Source: Bacteroidales bacterium (GTDB lineage: Bacteria > Bacteroidota > Bacteroidia > Bacteroidales > ML635J-15). From it: 43,161 nucleotides of DNA. The stretch is from NCBI GenBank assembly GCA_017551515.1, contig JAFZLK010000104.1:1-43161 (forward strand), in the 5' to 3' direction. The position numbers and the translations under genes were made by a program. Below the pieces are notes generated by a model. That model was not told the DNA's origin, did no database searches, and worked only from the letters and a program-made list of their open reading frames with translations. Of the stretch, positions 25,809 to 33,837 are shown piece after piece (the first letter of the stretch is position 1; each line of letters starts with the position of its first letter).

Positions 25809-25886
25809 CAAAATTTTTATTTATTGCTAAAGTATAATCTTATCGCCGCAAAATGTCCTAGTATTACCAGACATATTTGACAGCTA

Positions 25887-26501
25887 TCAGAACAATCCGT
25901 GCAATTCGGCGTCAATCTTGTCAATTACCGTGCTTAGGTCTTCGGGCTTGTTGGCGAAATCGAGGTTATCTACATCGATAATTAGGAACTTACCACTATC
26001 GTATTCTGACGCCCAAGCCTCGTAACGTTCGTTAAGCCGAGTTAGGTAGTCGATGCGAATTGAAGATTCATACTTGCGACCACGCTGCTGTATCTGTCGG
26101 ACAAGTGTCGGAACACTGGCGCGCAGGTATATTAGCAAATCGGGAGCTTGAACCACCGAAGTCATCAGCTTAAACAAACTGAAATAATTGTCAAAATCGC
26201 GCGACGACATAAGTCCCATTGCATGAAGGTTGGGTGCGAATATATAAGCATCCTCGTATATGGTTCTGTCCTGAATTATGGTTTTGTCGGATTTGCGAAT
26301 CTCAAGAATCTGATTGAAACGGCTGTTCAAGAAATAAATCTGCAAATTGAACGACCAACGCTGCATGTCATCGTAAAAATCGTTAAGATAAGGATTATAG
26401 TCAACATCCTCGAAATTCGGAGTCCATCCGTAATGCTTTGCCAGCAATTTTGTAAGAGTAGTCTTGCCAGCGCCAATGTTTCCTGCTACTGCTATATGCA
26501 T
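25887..26501 (-). CDS. Deoxynucleoside kinase (dNK family)
   Basis: A 204-residue P-loop kinase that phosphorylates deoxynucleosides in the salvage pathway. It has Walker A GNIGAGKTT (7-15), ENP-like substrate residues in DVDYNPYLNDFY (32-43), DRTIYED (78-84, with the catalytic DR pair) and the lid arginines QRGRKYE (about 139-145). The length is typical of Bacteroidetes dGK/dAK-like enzymes, which often occur as paired genes; here a single copy is present. Substrate preference cannot be told. A strong terminator follows. Confidence 0.92.
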   Translation of the reverse strand: MHIAVAGNIGAGKTTLTKLLAKHYGWTPNFEDVDYNPYLNDFYDDMQRWSFNLQIYFLNSRFNQILEIRKSDKTIIQDRTIYEDAYIFAPNLHAMGLMSSRDFDNYFSLFKLMTSVVQAPDLLIYLRASVPTLVRQIQQRGRKYESSIRIDYLTRLNERYEAWASEYDSGKFLIIDVDNLDFANKPEDLSTVIDKIDAELHGLF

Positions 26502-26551
26502 ACCTCTAAAATTTTGCGGTGCTAAATTATAGTTTTTTTTACAAATACCAG

Positions 26552-27352
26552 TTATTTTTCAATTTGAATTTTACAACACTCCAATTTTTTATTATCCACG
26601 AGCAAATAAAGCAAGTCGTGCCTTATACGAAACTTGTCGGCTTTTTGACCGTTTGTGGGAATTGGAACAGATTTGTCTTCAGCGACATCGTAGGCAATAA
26701 TTACCCCATTGCTGCTGTAGTACAAGATGTCGTTTTCGATGCATATGTCCGAGCATTCACCGTCAATTTCAAATGCGCGGTAGAAATTACCAAACTTATC
26801 TAGAATAAGTACCTTGCCGTCATCTGTAAGCAGAAACAAATAGTTTATCGACTCGCGCATCGCCACCACATCGGCATCTCCCAACCTATCATAAATATTG
26901 GTTCCCTGCTGCGATACTTCAAGATTCGTAGTTACTCTTCTTACGCAGGAATTCTGTCCGTCGAACACCCAAAATCCACCGAACGACGATGAACATACTA
27001 CCTTTATATTATATAGACCCGCATCGTCAAGCATCAAAGGGCTGAGAAGTTCGGCTAGCTTACTATCAAGATAAATAAGCTTGTTGAACTCGGAATAGAA
27101 CACTATCACTTTGAACGGATTGGAAACATCAAGCGACGACATGCTACCGGCAGGATAATTGTCATAGGCACATATAAAATTCATTTCGGCATCGTACTTT
27201 GCCACTGTATTGTTCCTAACCAAATATATGTTTCCAAGCCTATCTACCTCCACCACACTGGCATCCACATCTTTGCTCCAAAGCACAAAGTCTTGCGCTT
27301 CGGCAAATCCGAACAGCAACGACAGAACCAATACGACAAAAATTTTATTCAT
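26552..27352 (-). CDS. Exported propeller-like protein of unknown function
   Basis: A 266-residue protein with a signal peptide (1-20, FGFAEAQ). The rest is a series of short beta-strands with recurring aromatic-L-D/N-x-G motifs (VDRLGNIYLVRNNTVAKYD, LLTDDGKVLILDKFGNFY, ILYYSSNGVIIAYD), which suggests a six-bladed beta-propeller. I do not recognise a named family. The minus-strand box TACCTTTG (27364-27357) ends only 4 bases before the ATG, so the mRNA may be nearly leaderless. It sits just upstream of the dNK gene (50-base gap), possibly in one transcript. Confidence 0.65.
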   Translation of the reverse strand: MNKIFVVLVLSLLFGFAEAQDFVLWSKDVDASVVEVDRLGNIYLVRNNTVAKYDAEMNFICAYDNYPAGSMSSLDVSNPFKVIVFYSEFNKLIYLDSKLAELLSPLMLDDAGLYNIKVVCSSSFGGFWVFDGQNSCVRRVTTNLEVSQQGTNIYDRLGDADVVAMRESINYLFLLTDDGKVLILDKFGNFYRAFEIDGECSDICIENDILYYSSNGVIIAYDVAEDKSVPIPTNGQKADKFRIRHDLLYLLVDNKKLECCKIQIEK

Positions 27353-27356
27353 GGCA

Positions 27357-27364
27357 CAAAGGTA
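27357..27364 (-). promoter_or_regulatory. -7 promoter box next to the propeller gene start
   Basis: TACCTTTG on the minus strand, a perfect TAnnTTTG, with its G 4 bases from the start codon at 27352. Confidence 0.5.
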
Positions 27365-27583
27365 AGAAAAGTTTTTGGGTTAATGGCTGCGACAGTTTTT
27401 TAGTTTACGTGGCTACCTGTGCTGCGATGCACTGAGCTGCTCGTCGAACGTAGTCAAAACGAAGTCGATGTATGGGAGGCTAGGGTTCTATGACTGTGTG
27501 ATTGATGATTTTTTGGCTACACCTCAGCAAAACAAAAGTCCTTCATTTGTTTGGTTCTGCATTCGGTTTGCACAAAAATTATC
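27365..27583. other. Intergenic stretch without a gene
   Basis: No supported open frame was found. A degenerate REP-like passage (GTGC-TGCGAT-GCAC at about 27418-27431, then CTGAGCTGCTCGTCGAA) is visible, but no clear long stem. Confidence 0.4.
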
Positions 27584-27660
27584 AATTGTCCATTGTTAAT
27601 TGTCCATTGTTAATTGTCCATTGTTAATTGTCCATTGTTAATTGTTAATTGTCCATTTCC
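27584..27660. repeat. Tandem 14-bp repeat at the flippase gene end
   Basis: Four exact units of AATTGTCCATTGTT (27584-27639), a half unit (27640-27646) and one degenerate unit (27647-27660). The array runs through the stop codon of the flippase gene (27610-27612) and codes for its last residues, GQLTINNGQLTMDN. Confidence 0.9.
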
Positions 27661-28857
27661 CCTGCCCTTCGCCTTAATGAAAAAAACAACCAGAACCATA
27701 GACGAAACCAAATACGAGCACGAGTTCACTATGCATGCCCCACTAATATCCCATGCAGGAATAAGCCAGAATGCAAGCGACAAAGTAACAGCAAGACCAG
27801 CCGACGACCTAAGCAACAATATCTTCAGCCGTCCTAGTGCCGAAAAATAATTGAACAGCACCTGCGCCACCGAATTAGTGGCAATCCCGACTGCCAGCAT
27901 TAAAATCACAGTTTTCGACCTTCCAAAGCCCTCACCAAAGACAAATTCAAAAAACGACATTGGCACACAAGCAGCAACAGCAATACAAAGAACTGTAATA
28001 GCGAGACTTACAAGCGTAACCTTGCGCGTTTCAAGCCAAGCCTCCGACGTGTCGCCCAACTTCAGCACTTTAGAATACTGCACAAGCGCCATGCTACGAC
28101 TGAACACCCATATTGCCTCCGAAATTGTAACCCCGACAGAAAAAATTCCAACCGCCGACATGTCCGTATAAATACCTATTAAATAAAAGCATAGTCTTGC
28201 GTTAAGAAACTGCATAAACGCGCTCAGTTCTTCCTGCCAGCCGAAATTAAAGGCTTTGCAGAATGTGTCGAGGCTGAACGAAAAGTGTATCCCGCCAAAA
28301 ATCCTGTGTGTAAAAATATGACATAGCAAAAGCACAAGCCCATACGACAGAATTTGTGCGTAGAAATATGCATGATAACCCGTTTCGGGGAAAAGCCAGT
28401 GGAACAGCAGCATGAAAACCAACAGAAAAGCCGACATCAGCAACGATGCAAGGTTGTACTGAAAAATTTTCTGTACACCGAGAAAAAGCGACGAATGAAA
28501 TGTTATGCAACCAGAAAACACCGCCACTACAAAAAAAGGCAGCACCGGCACCGACACATCAACAAACGATACAACAACTGCCGCCACAGCCGAGACAATG
28601 AAAGTCCACAGAAATGCGAGCGTTGCCAACGGCGAATGCCCGATTTTCTTTAGGAAAAACGACACACTGCTGTTTGTGAGAATGTTGGTAAAGGTCGCTA
28701 CAAGACTTATGTCGGCGGCAAATATGGCAATGAAGCCCTTGCCCTCGCTTCCCCACAACTGCGTAGTGAATATCACTACCGCAAAATTCAGCAGCAGTAT
28801 CAGCACCTTGGTAAGTGCCGTCTGTATAAAGTCCTTGTCAAAATTAATATTCTTCAT
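27610..28857 (-). CDS. Polysaccharide flippase-like membrane protein (MOP/Wzx type)
   Basis: A 415-residue membrane protein from ATG 28857 (MKNINFDKDFIQTALTKV), with about twelve to fourteen hydrophobic segments. FLNARLCFYLIGIYTDMSAVGIFSVGVTISEAIW near the middle is typical of Wzx/MOP flippases that move lipid-linked sugars across the inner membrane. An upstream in-frame ATG (28986) is rejected because it would overlap the divergent antiporter gene and the promoter. The last residues are encoded by a tandem 14-bp repeat, so the original C-terminus was probably extended or replaced. No glycosyltransferase genes are adjacent, so its substrate is open. Confidence 0.78.
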   Translation of the reverse strand: MKNINFDKDFIQTALTKVLILLLNFAVVIFTTQLWGSEGKGFIAIFAADISLVATFTNILTNSSVSFFLKKIGHSPLATLAFLWTFIVSAVAAVVVSFVDVSVPVLPFFVVAVFSGCITFHSSLFLGVQKIFQYNLASLLMSAFLLVFMLLFHWLFPETGYHAYFYAQILSYGLVLLLCHIFTHRIFGGIHFSFSLDTFCKAFNFGWQEELSAFMQFLNARLCFYLIGIYTDMSAVGIFSVGVTISEAIWVFSRSMALVQYSKVLKLGDTSEAWLETRKVTLVSLAITVLCIAVAACVPMSFFEFVFGEGFGRSKTVILMLAVGIATNSVAQVLFNYFSALGRLKILLLRSSAGLAVTLSLAFWLIPAWDISGACIVNSCSYLVSSMVLVVFFIKAKGRGNGQLTINNGQLTMDN

Positions 28858-28867
28858 TACGACAATG

Positions 28868-28875
28868 CAAAAATA
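28868..28875 (-). promoter_or_regulatory. -7 promoter box for the flippase gene
   Basis: TATTTTTG on the minus strand, 10 bases before ATG 28857. It supports that start over the longer one. Confidence 0.5.
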
Positions 28876-28897
28876 CAAAATCAAACGAAACAAATGC

Positions 28898-28925
28898 TTG
28901 GATTCAACAAATATGATTATTTTTG
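28898..28925 (+). promoter_or_regulatory. Promoter of the Ca2+/Na+ antiporter gene
   Basis: TTG (28898-28900), 17 bases, TATTTTTG (28918-28925), ending 9 bases before the ATG. Confidence 0.55.
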
Positions 28926-28934
28926 CAACATTAA

Positions 28935-29933
28935 ATGGATAGCATTCTGAACATATTATCGTCGGAGCCCTTTTTTTATGTCGCACTTGTAGCGGGCATC
29001 GCTCTGCTTGTGTTCGCTGGCGACTGGGTAGTAAAAAGTAGCGTTTGGGTTGCCGAATATTTCAATGTATCAAAGCTTATTATTGGCGTAACAATAGTTT
29101 CGATGGGAACATCATTACCCGAACTCTGCGTAAGCCTTAGCGCGGCACTCGACGGCTCTGCCAACATATCAATAGGCAATGTTGTCGGAAGCAACATCGC
29201 CAATGTCTGCCTGATACTCGGTATTACAGCAATTATCATCACTTTGCCGATTTCGCGGTCAGTTATACGTCGCGACCTGATGATATTGCTTGCTGCAACT
29301 TTGCTTTTCGCTTTTGCTCTCATCGACAGCGAAATAAACATGCTTGAAGGCATTTTCTTGCTCCTAGTGATGATATTATACATGTACCTGACCTTCAAGT
29401 CAGCGAAAAAAGAGCCACCGTTGGAAGAACCTGATGCCGAACCAGAAAAAAAGCACAACATTTTGCTGTCATTCCTGATTGTAATTGTCAGTTGTGCAGG
29501 ACTTATTGCCGGTTCTGAACTTTTGGTTTACGGAGCCGAAAACATTGCAAGGTCAATAGGTGTAAGCGACAGGGTTATAGCCGTAACTGTAGTTGCTATC
29601 GGCACCTCGCTACCCGAACTTACAACTTCAGTAGTGGCGGCAATAAAGAAGGAACTTGACATTTCGGTCGGCAACATCATCGGCTCCAACATATTCAATA
29701 TCTGCATGATAATCGGACTTACCTCCTGCGTAACTCCACTTGAAGCCGAATCCAACATACTAAGTTTCGATGTGTGGTTCTTGCTTGCATCGCTTTTGTT
29801 GCTCGGCATCACCATATTCCCCATTAAAGGCAGAACCGAAATCGTCCGCATCGAAGGGATAATGCTTCTGCTCCTGTACATCGGATACTATGTAGCAATG
29901 GGATTAACCGGACAGTTCTCTTCGCTGGGATAA
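28935..29933 (+). CDS. Calcium/sodium antiporter (CaCA, YrbG-like)
   Basis: A 332-residue inner-membrane exchanger of the K+-independent bacterial CaCA branch. The two inverted alpha-repeats are clear: MGTSLPELCVSLSA (57-70) with GNVVGSNIANVCLI (81-94), and IGTSLPELTTSVVA (222-235) with GNIIGSNIFNICMI (246-259). Each holds the ion-binding Glu (63 and 228). About ten helices are split by an acidic cytoplasmic loop (157-173, KSAKKEPPLEEPDAEPEKK region). The gene is monocistronic and divergent from the flippase. Confidence 0.93.
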   Translation: MDSILNILSSEPFFYVALVAGIALLVFAGDWVVKSSVWVAEYFNVSKLIIGVTIVSMGTSLPELCVSLSAALDGSANISIGNVVGSNIANVCLILGITAIIITLPISRSVIRRDLMILLAATLLFAFALIDSEINMLEGIFLLLVMILYMYLTFKSAKKEPPLEEPDAEPEKKHNILLSFLIVIVSCAGLIAGSELLVYGAENIARSIGVSDRVIAVTVVAIGTSLPELTTSVVAAIKKELDISVGNIIGSNIFNICMIIGLTSCVTPLEAESNILSFDVWFLLASLLLLGITIFPIKGRTEIVRIEGIMLLLLYIGYYVAMGLTGQFSSLG

Positions 29934-30034
29934 TAACAATCAGTTCCTTTTTCCTCGCGAATTTTATCCGTCCCCCTTTCCGTCACTTTAAACACAATTG
30001 AACATTTGAATTCTCAAATCATCAAATTCTCGAA

Positions 30035-31021
30035 TCATAAAATCCCCGAACCTTCAAATCTCCCCTCCTCTTCTCTAAAATCGACTTCACCAATATCAGT
30101 CTTTATGCGTTCAATTTCATCAAGATTCTTTTTGCAAAACAATTTGTATTCATCCGATTGTGGATTTACCGGACGGTGATTGGCAGCAGCGATAATTTTA
30201 CCAATTCTTGCAATGTTGGCTTTGGTTTGCTCCGAGAAAAAAGTTTCGCCAAAACGTTCCCAGATATACTGTACAGCAGTTTCCGACGGGTGAACCATGT
30301 CGGTAGCATAGAAACGATAATCACGAAGTTCATCCATCACGATTTCGTAGGCAGGGAAATAACTTGTCTGCGGAAACAGATTGTTGAGTTCGTTTATAGC
30401 AAGGAGCAATGTCGATTTACTTATCTGGTTCAGGTGAGCGCCGTCGCGCCAGTGGCGAATAGGGCTAACCGTAAAAACTATGCGCAATTTTGGATTCGTT
30501 TTCATCAAGGAGTTTATGCATTCAGTCCACGAATCGACAATTTCATCAACCTTCAACAAATGGCGAGTAAAGTCTTTTTCTGGTTGCTTGTGGCAGTTGC
30601 AGACTACTTTACCCGACTCAGCCAACTCATAAACATACGCTGTTCCAAATGTGACAAACATAACATCTGCATTACGAATTTCATCTGCCAAAGTCTTGAC
30701 AGCTACATTTATACCATCAACACAACTCGCCCTTTCGGGTTTTGAAAAACGGCTGTGAAAATCGAAGCAATTCCATGTTCCACCCGAAAAAAATACATCA
30801 TTATCACCATATTTTTTGCCCGAAAGTGCATTTTTTATGCTTTTGCATATCGAAAGGGGATTGTAAAGTATTCCTGTCGGATTTACCGATGTATGAAATT
30901 TAGTGCTTGTGAGCTTATTGCCTATGTTTTCGGCAAAGCAAGAACCTACGAAAATGCATCTGCTTGCGTAAGAAATGCCGAAATCGAAGGCGGGGATGTC
31001 TATTTTTGTGTGGAATTCCAT
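30035..31021 (-). CDS. GSCFA domain protein
   Basis: A 328-residue protein of the GSCFA family (SGNH/GDSL-hydrolase-like). The name-giving motif GSCFA is at 26-30, in CIFVGSCFAENIG. PTGILYNP and FVTFGTAYVYE follow, and DMVHPSE near residue 240 supplies a DxxH resembling the catalytic block V of SGNH hydrolases. There is no signal peptide. The family is thought to act on acyl or acetyl esters, but no substrate is established. The ATG lies one base after the stop of the lipoprotein gene, so the two are tightly coupled. The last residues (GRFEGSGIL) run into a low-complexity AT-rich stretch. Confidence 0.88.
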   Translation of the reverse strand: MEFHTKIDIPAFDFGISYASRCIFVGSCFAENIGNKLTSTKFHTSVNPTGILYNPLSICKSIKNALSGKKYGDNDVFFSGGTWNCFDFHSRFSKPERASCVDGINVAVKTLADEIRNADVMFVTFGTAYVYELAESGKVVCNCHKQPEKDFTRHLLKVDEIVDSWTECINSLMKTNPKLRIVFTVSPIRHWRDGAHLNQISKSTLLLAINELNNLFPQTSYFPAYEIVMDELRDYRFYATDMVHPSETAVQYIWERFGETFFSEQTKANIARIGKIIAAANHRPVNPQSDEYKLFCKKNLDEIERIKTDIGEVDFREEEGRFEGSGIL

Positions 31022-31022
31022 A

Positions 31023-32051
31023 TTAGATTGTTGCTAGGAAAAAATTTTGCCCTTTTAGGTAAATAATGTACAATTTACCGTCGATGAACTTGCAGCACTT
31101 GCATTTGCATTCAGCCGAAATAGGGATGCCTTTTTCATCTTTCAGCTTGCCGTCGAGGTCGTATTCGACGAGCTTGCTAAAAATACCATCACTACCTTCG
31201 ACGGTGGTAATTGACTTGTCTTCAACCTTTAATGCATATATTGTCCGCGACGATTCAGTGATTTTTGTTGCTGTACCATCATTTGCGATTTCAAAAACAG
31301 AACCTGCCTGCGATGCGTAAACCTTTCCTCCGAAAGCGCAGAACTGCGGTTGCGAAACGTATGTGTATATCGGGTTCATAACATTACTTTCAGCAGCCAT
31401 GTTTTCCGACTCGCGACGCGGAAGGTCTATTGTTTTCTGCAATACAAACTCATTGGATTTCTGCTTTACGAAAAGCATTAAGCTCGGAATATTATCGGGC
31501 TTTTGTGCGCTTTCGTGCTGCGATGCACAGTTGGTGATTATTATGCTGTCGGAAAGGTAATAATTGAAATTGCCTTGCGGAATGTTCACAGCAATGGAAC
31601 CTTTGTCATCGAACAAAATTTTGAAATCCTTGCCGTTGTGAAATACACTTGCTGGCAGTATCGAATAGCCTGTGGAATCAATCACTGGCAGCGCGTATGC
31701 GTATATGGCGTTACTGCATTTGTCGCCATAACCAAGTAAAGCAAGCGGTTGTATTGGAGTGCTGTCGGTTAGTGGTTGACCACTTATTTGCGACAGGAAC
31801 TGGGCAAAATTGTGTGAAACTTCGTCAAGGCTTATGCTTTCAATCATGCCTGAACGGTTGTCTATTTCGTATGTGCGGGCGCGGTCAACAATGCATATAG
31901 TGCTGTCGTTTGCCTTTACAATTTGAGACGGACTACTTAATGAACATTCGTCGTTTTCCTGGATTTTCAGCTCGTTGAGTTCCAAAGTATCGCTGCACGA
32001 TGCAAGAACTATTGCCAACGAGAATATGAATATTGATTTAATTTTAGCCAT
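31023..32051 (-). CDS. Lipoprotein, propeller-like, unknown function
   Basis: A 342-residue protein from ATG 32051 (MAKIKSIFIFSLAIVLASC, lipobox Cys19). I chose this start because a lipoprotein signal must be N-terminal; the open frame upstream to 32171 would add 40 polar residues and cross the promoter. The mature part has repeated short beta-strand units (GKVYASQAGSVFEIANDG, GSDGIFSKLVEYDLDGKL), suggestive of a propeller. A cysteine cluster CKCKCC occurs near residue 315. I recognise no family. It is co-transcribed with the GSCFA gene (1-base gap), which hints at a shared envelope role. Confidence 0.65.
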   Translation of the reverse strand: MAKIKSIFIFSLAIVLASCSDTLELNELKIQENDECSLSSPSQIVKANDSTICIVDRARTYEIDNRSGMIESISLDEVSHNFAQFLSQISGQPLTDSTPIQPLALLGYGDKCSNAIYAYALPVIDSTGYSILPASVFHNGKDFKILFDDKGSIAVNIPQGNFNYYLSDSIIITNCASQHESAQKPDNIPSLMLFVKQKSNEFVLQKTIDLPRRESENMAAESNVMNPIYTYVSQPQFCAFGGKVYASQAGSVFEIANDGTATKITESSRTIYALKVEDKSITTVEGSDGIFSKLVEYDLDGKLKDEKGIPISAECKCKCCKFIDGKLYIIYLKGQNFFLATI

Positions 32052-32168
32052 ATTGTAATTATTTATAGTTTTAATAATTGTTTCCATTTTAGAAATAACT
32101 GATTCCGCAGTACTATTCCGTATTTCAATTGTTTTATATTCTGCTACCATTATATTTTTGTTTCGTTG

Positions 32169-32176
32169 CAAAACTA
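32169..32176 (-). promoter_or_regulatory. -7 promoter box for the lipoprotein/GSCFA operon
   Basis: TAGTTTTG on the minus strand, 117 bases before ATG 32051. The resulting leader of about 110 bases is unusually long for the window. Confidence 0.4.
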
Positions 32177-32314
32177 ACTATTTTTTCGATTTGCAGTTGA
32201 TATATTGGGCTAAAAAAGGATGCTCAGACACGGCTCATTCATTTTGACACAATTTTTCTTTTCGTTGTCGGCGGAAAAAATGGCAGATAAAGTTTTGAAA
32301 TGCCAATTAGCATC

Positions 32315-33625
32315 TTATCCATTCAAGGATTTTTTCAGATAACCGATTATTGCATACAATGGAATATTCTCCATCCAGCCTTGGTCAATATATGGCTTCA
32401 TTGATAAGCGAAGACCTTTGAGATTTTTATCTGCATTTTCTATCCTTACAAATGTTGAGAGCGACTTGCTTTTTGTATTCTCCTCTGCTTTTGCTTCAAT
32501 AGGTATTACCCTGTTTGTCTGAGCAATAAAATTGATTTCAAGTTGCGAATTTTCTTTTGAATAATAATATACTGGAATTCTATCAAGCGATTTGATTTGT
32601 TGAAGCACAAAATTTTCTGTCAACGCACCTTTGAATTCAACGAAAGCATTGTCTCCTATAAGCATTTTGTTCGGATCCGCTTCTGACATACAAGCCAACA
32701 ATCCGCAATCAAGCAAATACACCTTAAATACCGATGCATCTGCATAAAATTTCAATGGCATTACAGGTTTTTTAGCGAGTTCTACCTTGTGGATAAGACC
32801 AGCATCTTGGAGCCATTGCAAAGCCATTTCGAACTGAGATGCTCGAGCTCCAGTTCTAATGGCTCCATATATAAACTTCTTGTTTTCTTTTGCCAGTTGT
32901 GCAGGTATGCTTTCCCATACTTGATGTATTCTTGTCGCCAGTGCTTTTGTGTGCTTTGAAATATCACGATAGTATGCATCAATAATGTCCTGCTGTATTT
33001 TGCGAACTTTATGAACATCTCCGCTACTGATATATTCTTTTACCGCTTCGGGCATTCCTCCTGTAAAGTAATATTCTCGCAGGTACTCTGTCAAATCCTT
33101 GTCGGCCAGTTTCATTGTATCCCATTCCAAATTTTCCAGCATTTCGACAAGTCCTTTCCTTCCACGTGCCAGAAGAAATTCCATAAAATCCATCGGATAC
33201 ATACGCAATGTTTCAACTTTTCCGACAGGATACGATTCTCCCTCCCTAAGCGAAATCCCAAGAAGCGAACCAGCAACAATCACATGCAATTGAGATTCCT
33301 CCTCACAGAAATATTTTAAACTTGCTACACCATTGGCAACTTCTTGAATTTCATCAAAAAATAGCAATGTTTTGCCATCAACGATTTTTTTGTCATACAG
33401 ACGCTCTATTTCCCTACGGATACGCTTCGTATCCATATCGCGAAACAACTCGATCGCTTCTGTACTTTGATGACAGTTGATATATATGAAAGTGTCGAAC
33501 TCTTCATTGCCAAATTCCTTTACTATATATGTCTTTCCAACCTGACGAGCTCCAAGTAGAATCAATGGCTTACGATTAGTTCTTGATTTCCATTCTTTTA
33601 AGTCTATTTTTATCCGTCTGTACAT
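32315..33625 (-). CDS. AAA ATPase with DUF4143 domain
   Basis: A 436-residue protein. The AAA_14-type ATPase domain has Walker A GARQVGKT (25-32), Walker B LLFFDEIQ (87-94, Asp91-Glu92) and a sensor motif VAGSLLG near 116. The C-terminal DUF4143 domain (about 200-400) holds a conserved YYSKENSQLEINFIAQ-like stretch with VIPIEAKAEENTKSKSL, which resembles a degenerate PD-(D/E)XK core (E-x-K in IEAKAE). Such proteins are very common and multi-copy in Bacteroidales; their role is unknown. The start ATG 33625 is about 15 bases after a perfect promoter, and four operator-like repeats lie upstream, so expression is probably tightly controlled. Confidence 0.85.
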   Translation of the reverse strand: MYRRIKIDLKEWKSRTNRKPLILLGARQVGKTYIVKEFGNEEFDTFIYINCHQSTEAIELFRDMDTKRIRREIERLYDKKIVDGKTLLFFDEIQEVANGVASLKYFCEEESQLHVIVAGSLLGISLREGESYPVGKVETLRMYPMDFMEFLLARGRKGLVEMLENLEWDTMKLADKDLTEYLREYYFTGGMPEAVKEYISSGDVHKVRKIQQDIIDAYYRDISKHTKALATRIHQVWESIPAQLAKENKKFIYGAIRTGARASQFEMALQWLQDAGLIHKVELAKKPVMPLKFYADASVFKVYLLDCGLLACMSEADPNKMLIGDNAFVEFKGALTENFVLQQIKSLDRIPVYYYSKENSQLEINFIAQTNRVIPIEAKAEENTKSKSLSTFVRIENADKNLKGLRLSMKPYIDQGWMENIPLYAIIGYLKKSLNG

Positions 33626-33639
33626 AACATAATTTTTTG

Positions 33640-33670
33640 CAAAATTACACTTTTATGAGTGAATGACAAA
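33640..33670 (-). promoter_or_regulatory. Promoter of the DUF4143 ATPase gene
   Basis: Minus strand: TTTG (33670-33667), 19 bases, TAATTTTG (33647-33640). The first copy of the 24-bp repeat lies between the two boxes. Confidence 0.7.
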
Positions 33671-33761
33671 TAAAAATTACACTTTTATGAGGGAATGTTT
33701 AAGTAAAGTTACACTTTTATGAGGGAATATGTGCGAAGAAATTACACTTTCATGAGGGAAT
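33641..33761. repeat. Four direct 24-bp repeats, period 32-33 bp
   Basis: Copies start at 33641, 33673, 33705 and 33738. The shared core is TTACACTTTTATGAGGGAAT, with one or two changes per copy, and spacers are 8-9 bases. Three helical turns between copies put all sites on one face of the DNA. The position over and upstream of the promoter suggests an operator array. Confidence 0.9.
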
Positions 33762-33779
33762 AAGAAAAAGGTATACAAC

Positions 33780-33819
33780 AAAAAAAACACACCAGAAACC
33801 TATTCCGATGTGCTTTTTT
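33780..33819 (-). terminator. Terminator of the S9 peptidase gene
   Basis: On the minus strand GCACATC pairs with GGTGTGT (two G-T pairs) across a 13-base loop, flanked by A and T runs, 18 bases after the stop. Confidence 0.6.
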
Positions 33820-33837
33820 GTTATTCAATATTAATCC

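Noticed and set aside
28858..28986. N-terminal extension of the flippase (43 residues)
   Set aside because: It overlaps the divergent antiporter gene and the flippase's own -7 box. The polar and Cys-rich extension is unlike a flippase start.
29960..30060. Degenerate direct repeats (AAATTCTCGAATC-like) after the Ca2+/Na+ antiporter
   Set aside because: Units are short, irregular and AT-rich. I could not define a period or a stem that would make a useful annotation.
33641..33761. Possible CRISPR array
   Set aside because: The repeats are 24 bp but the spacers only 8-9 bp, there are no cas genes, and the repeats overlap promoter boxes. Operator sites fit better.
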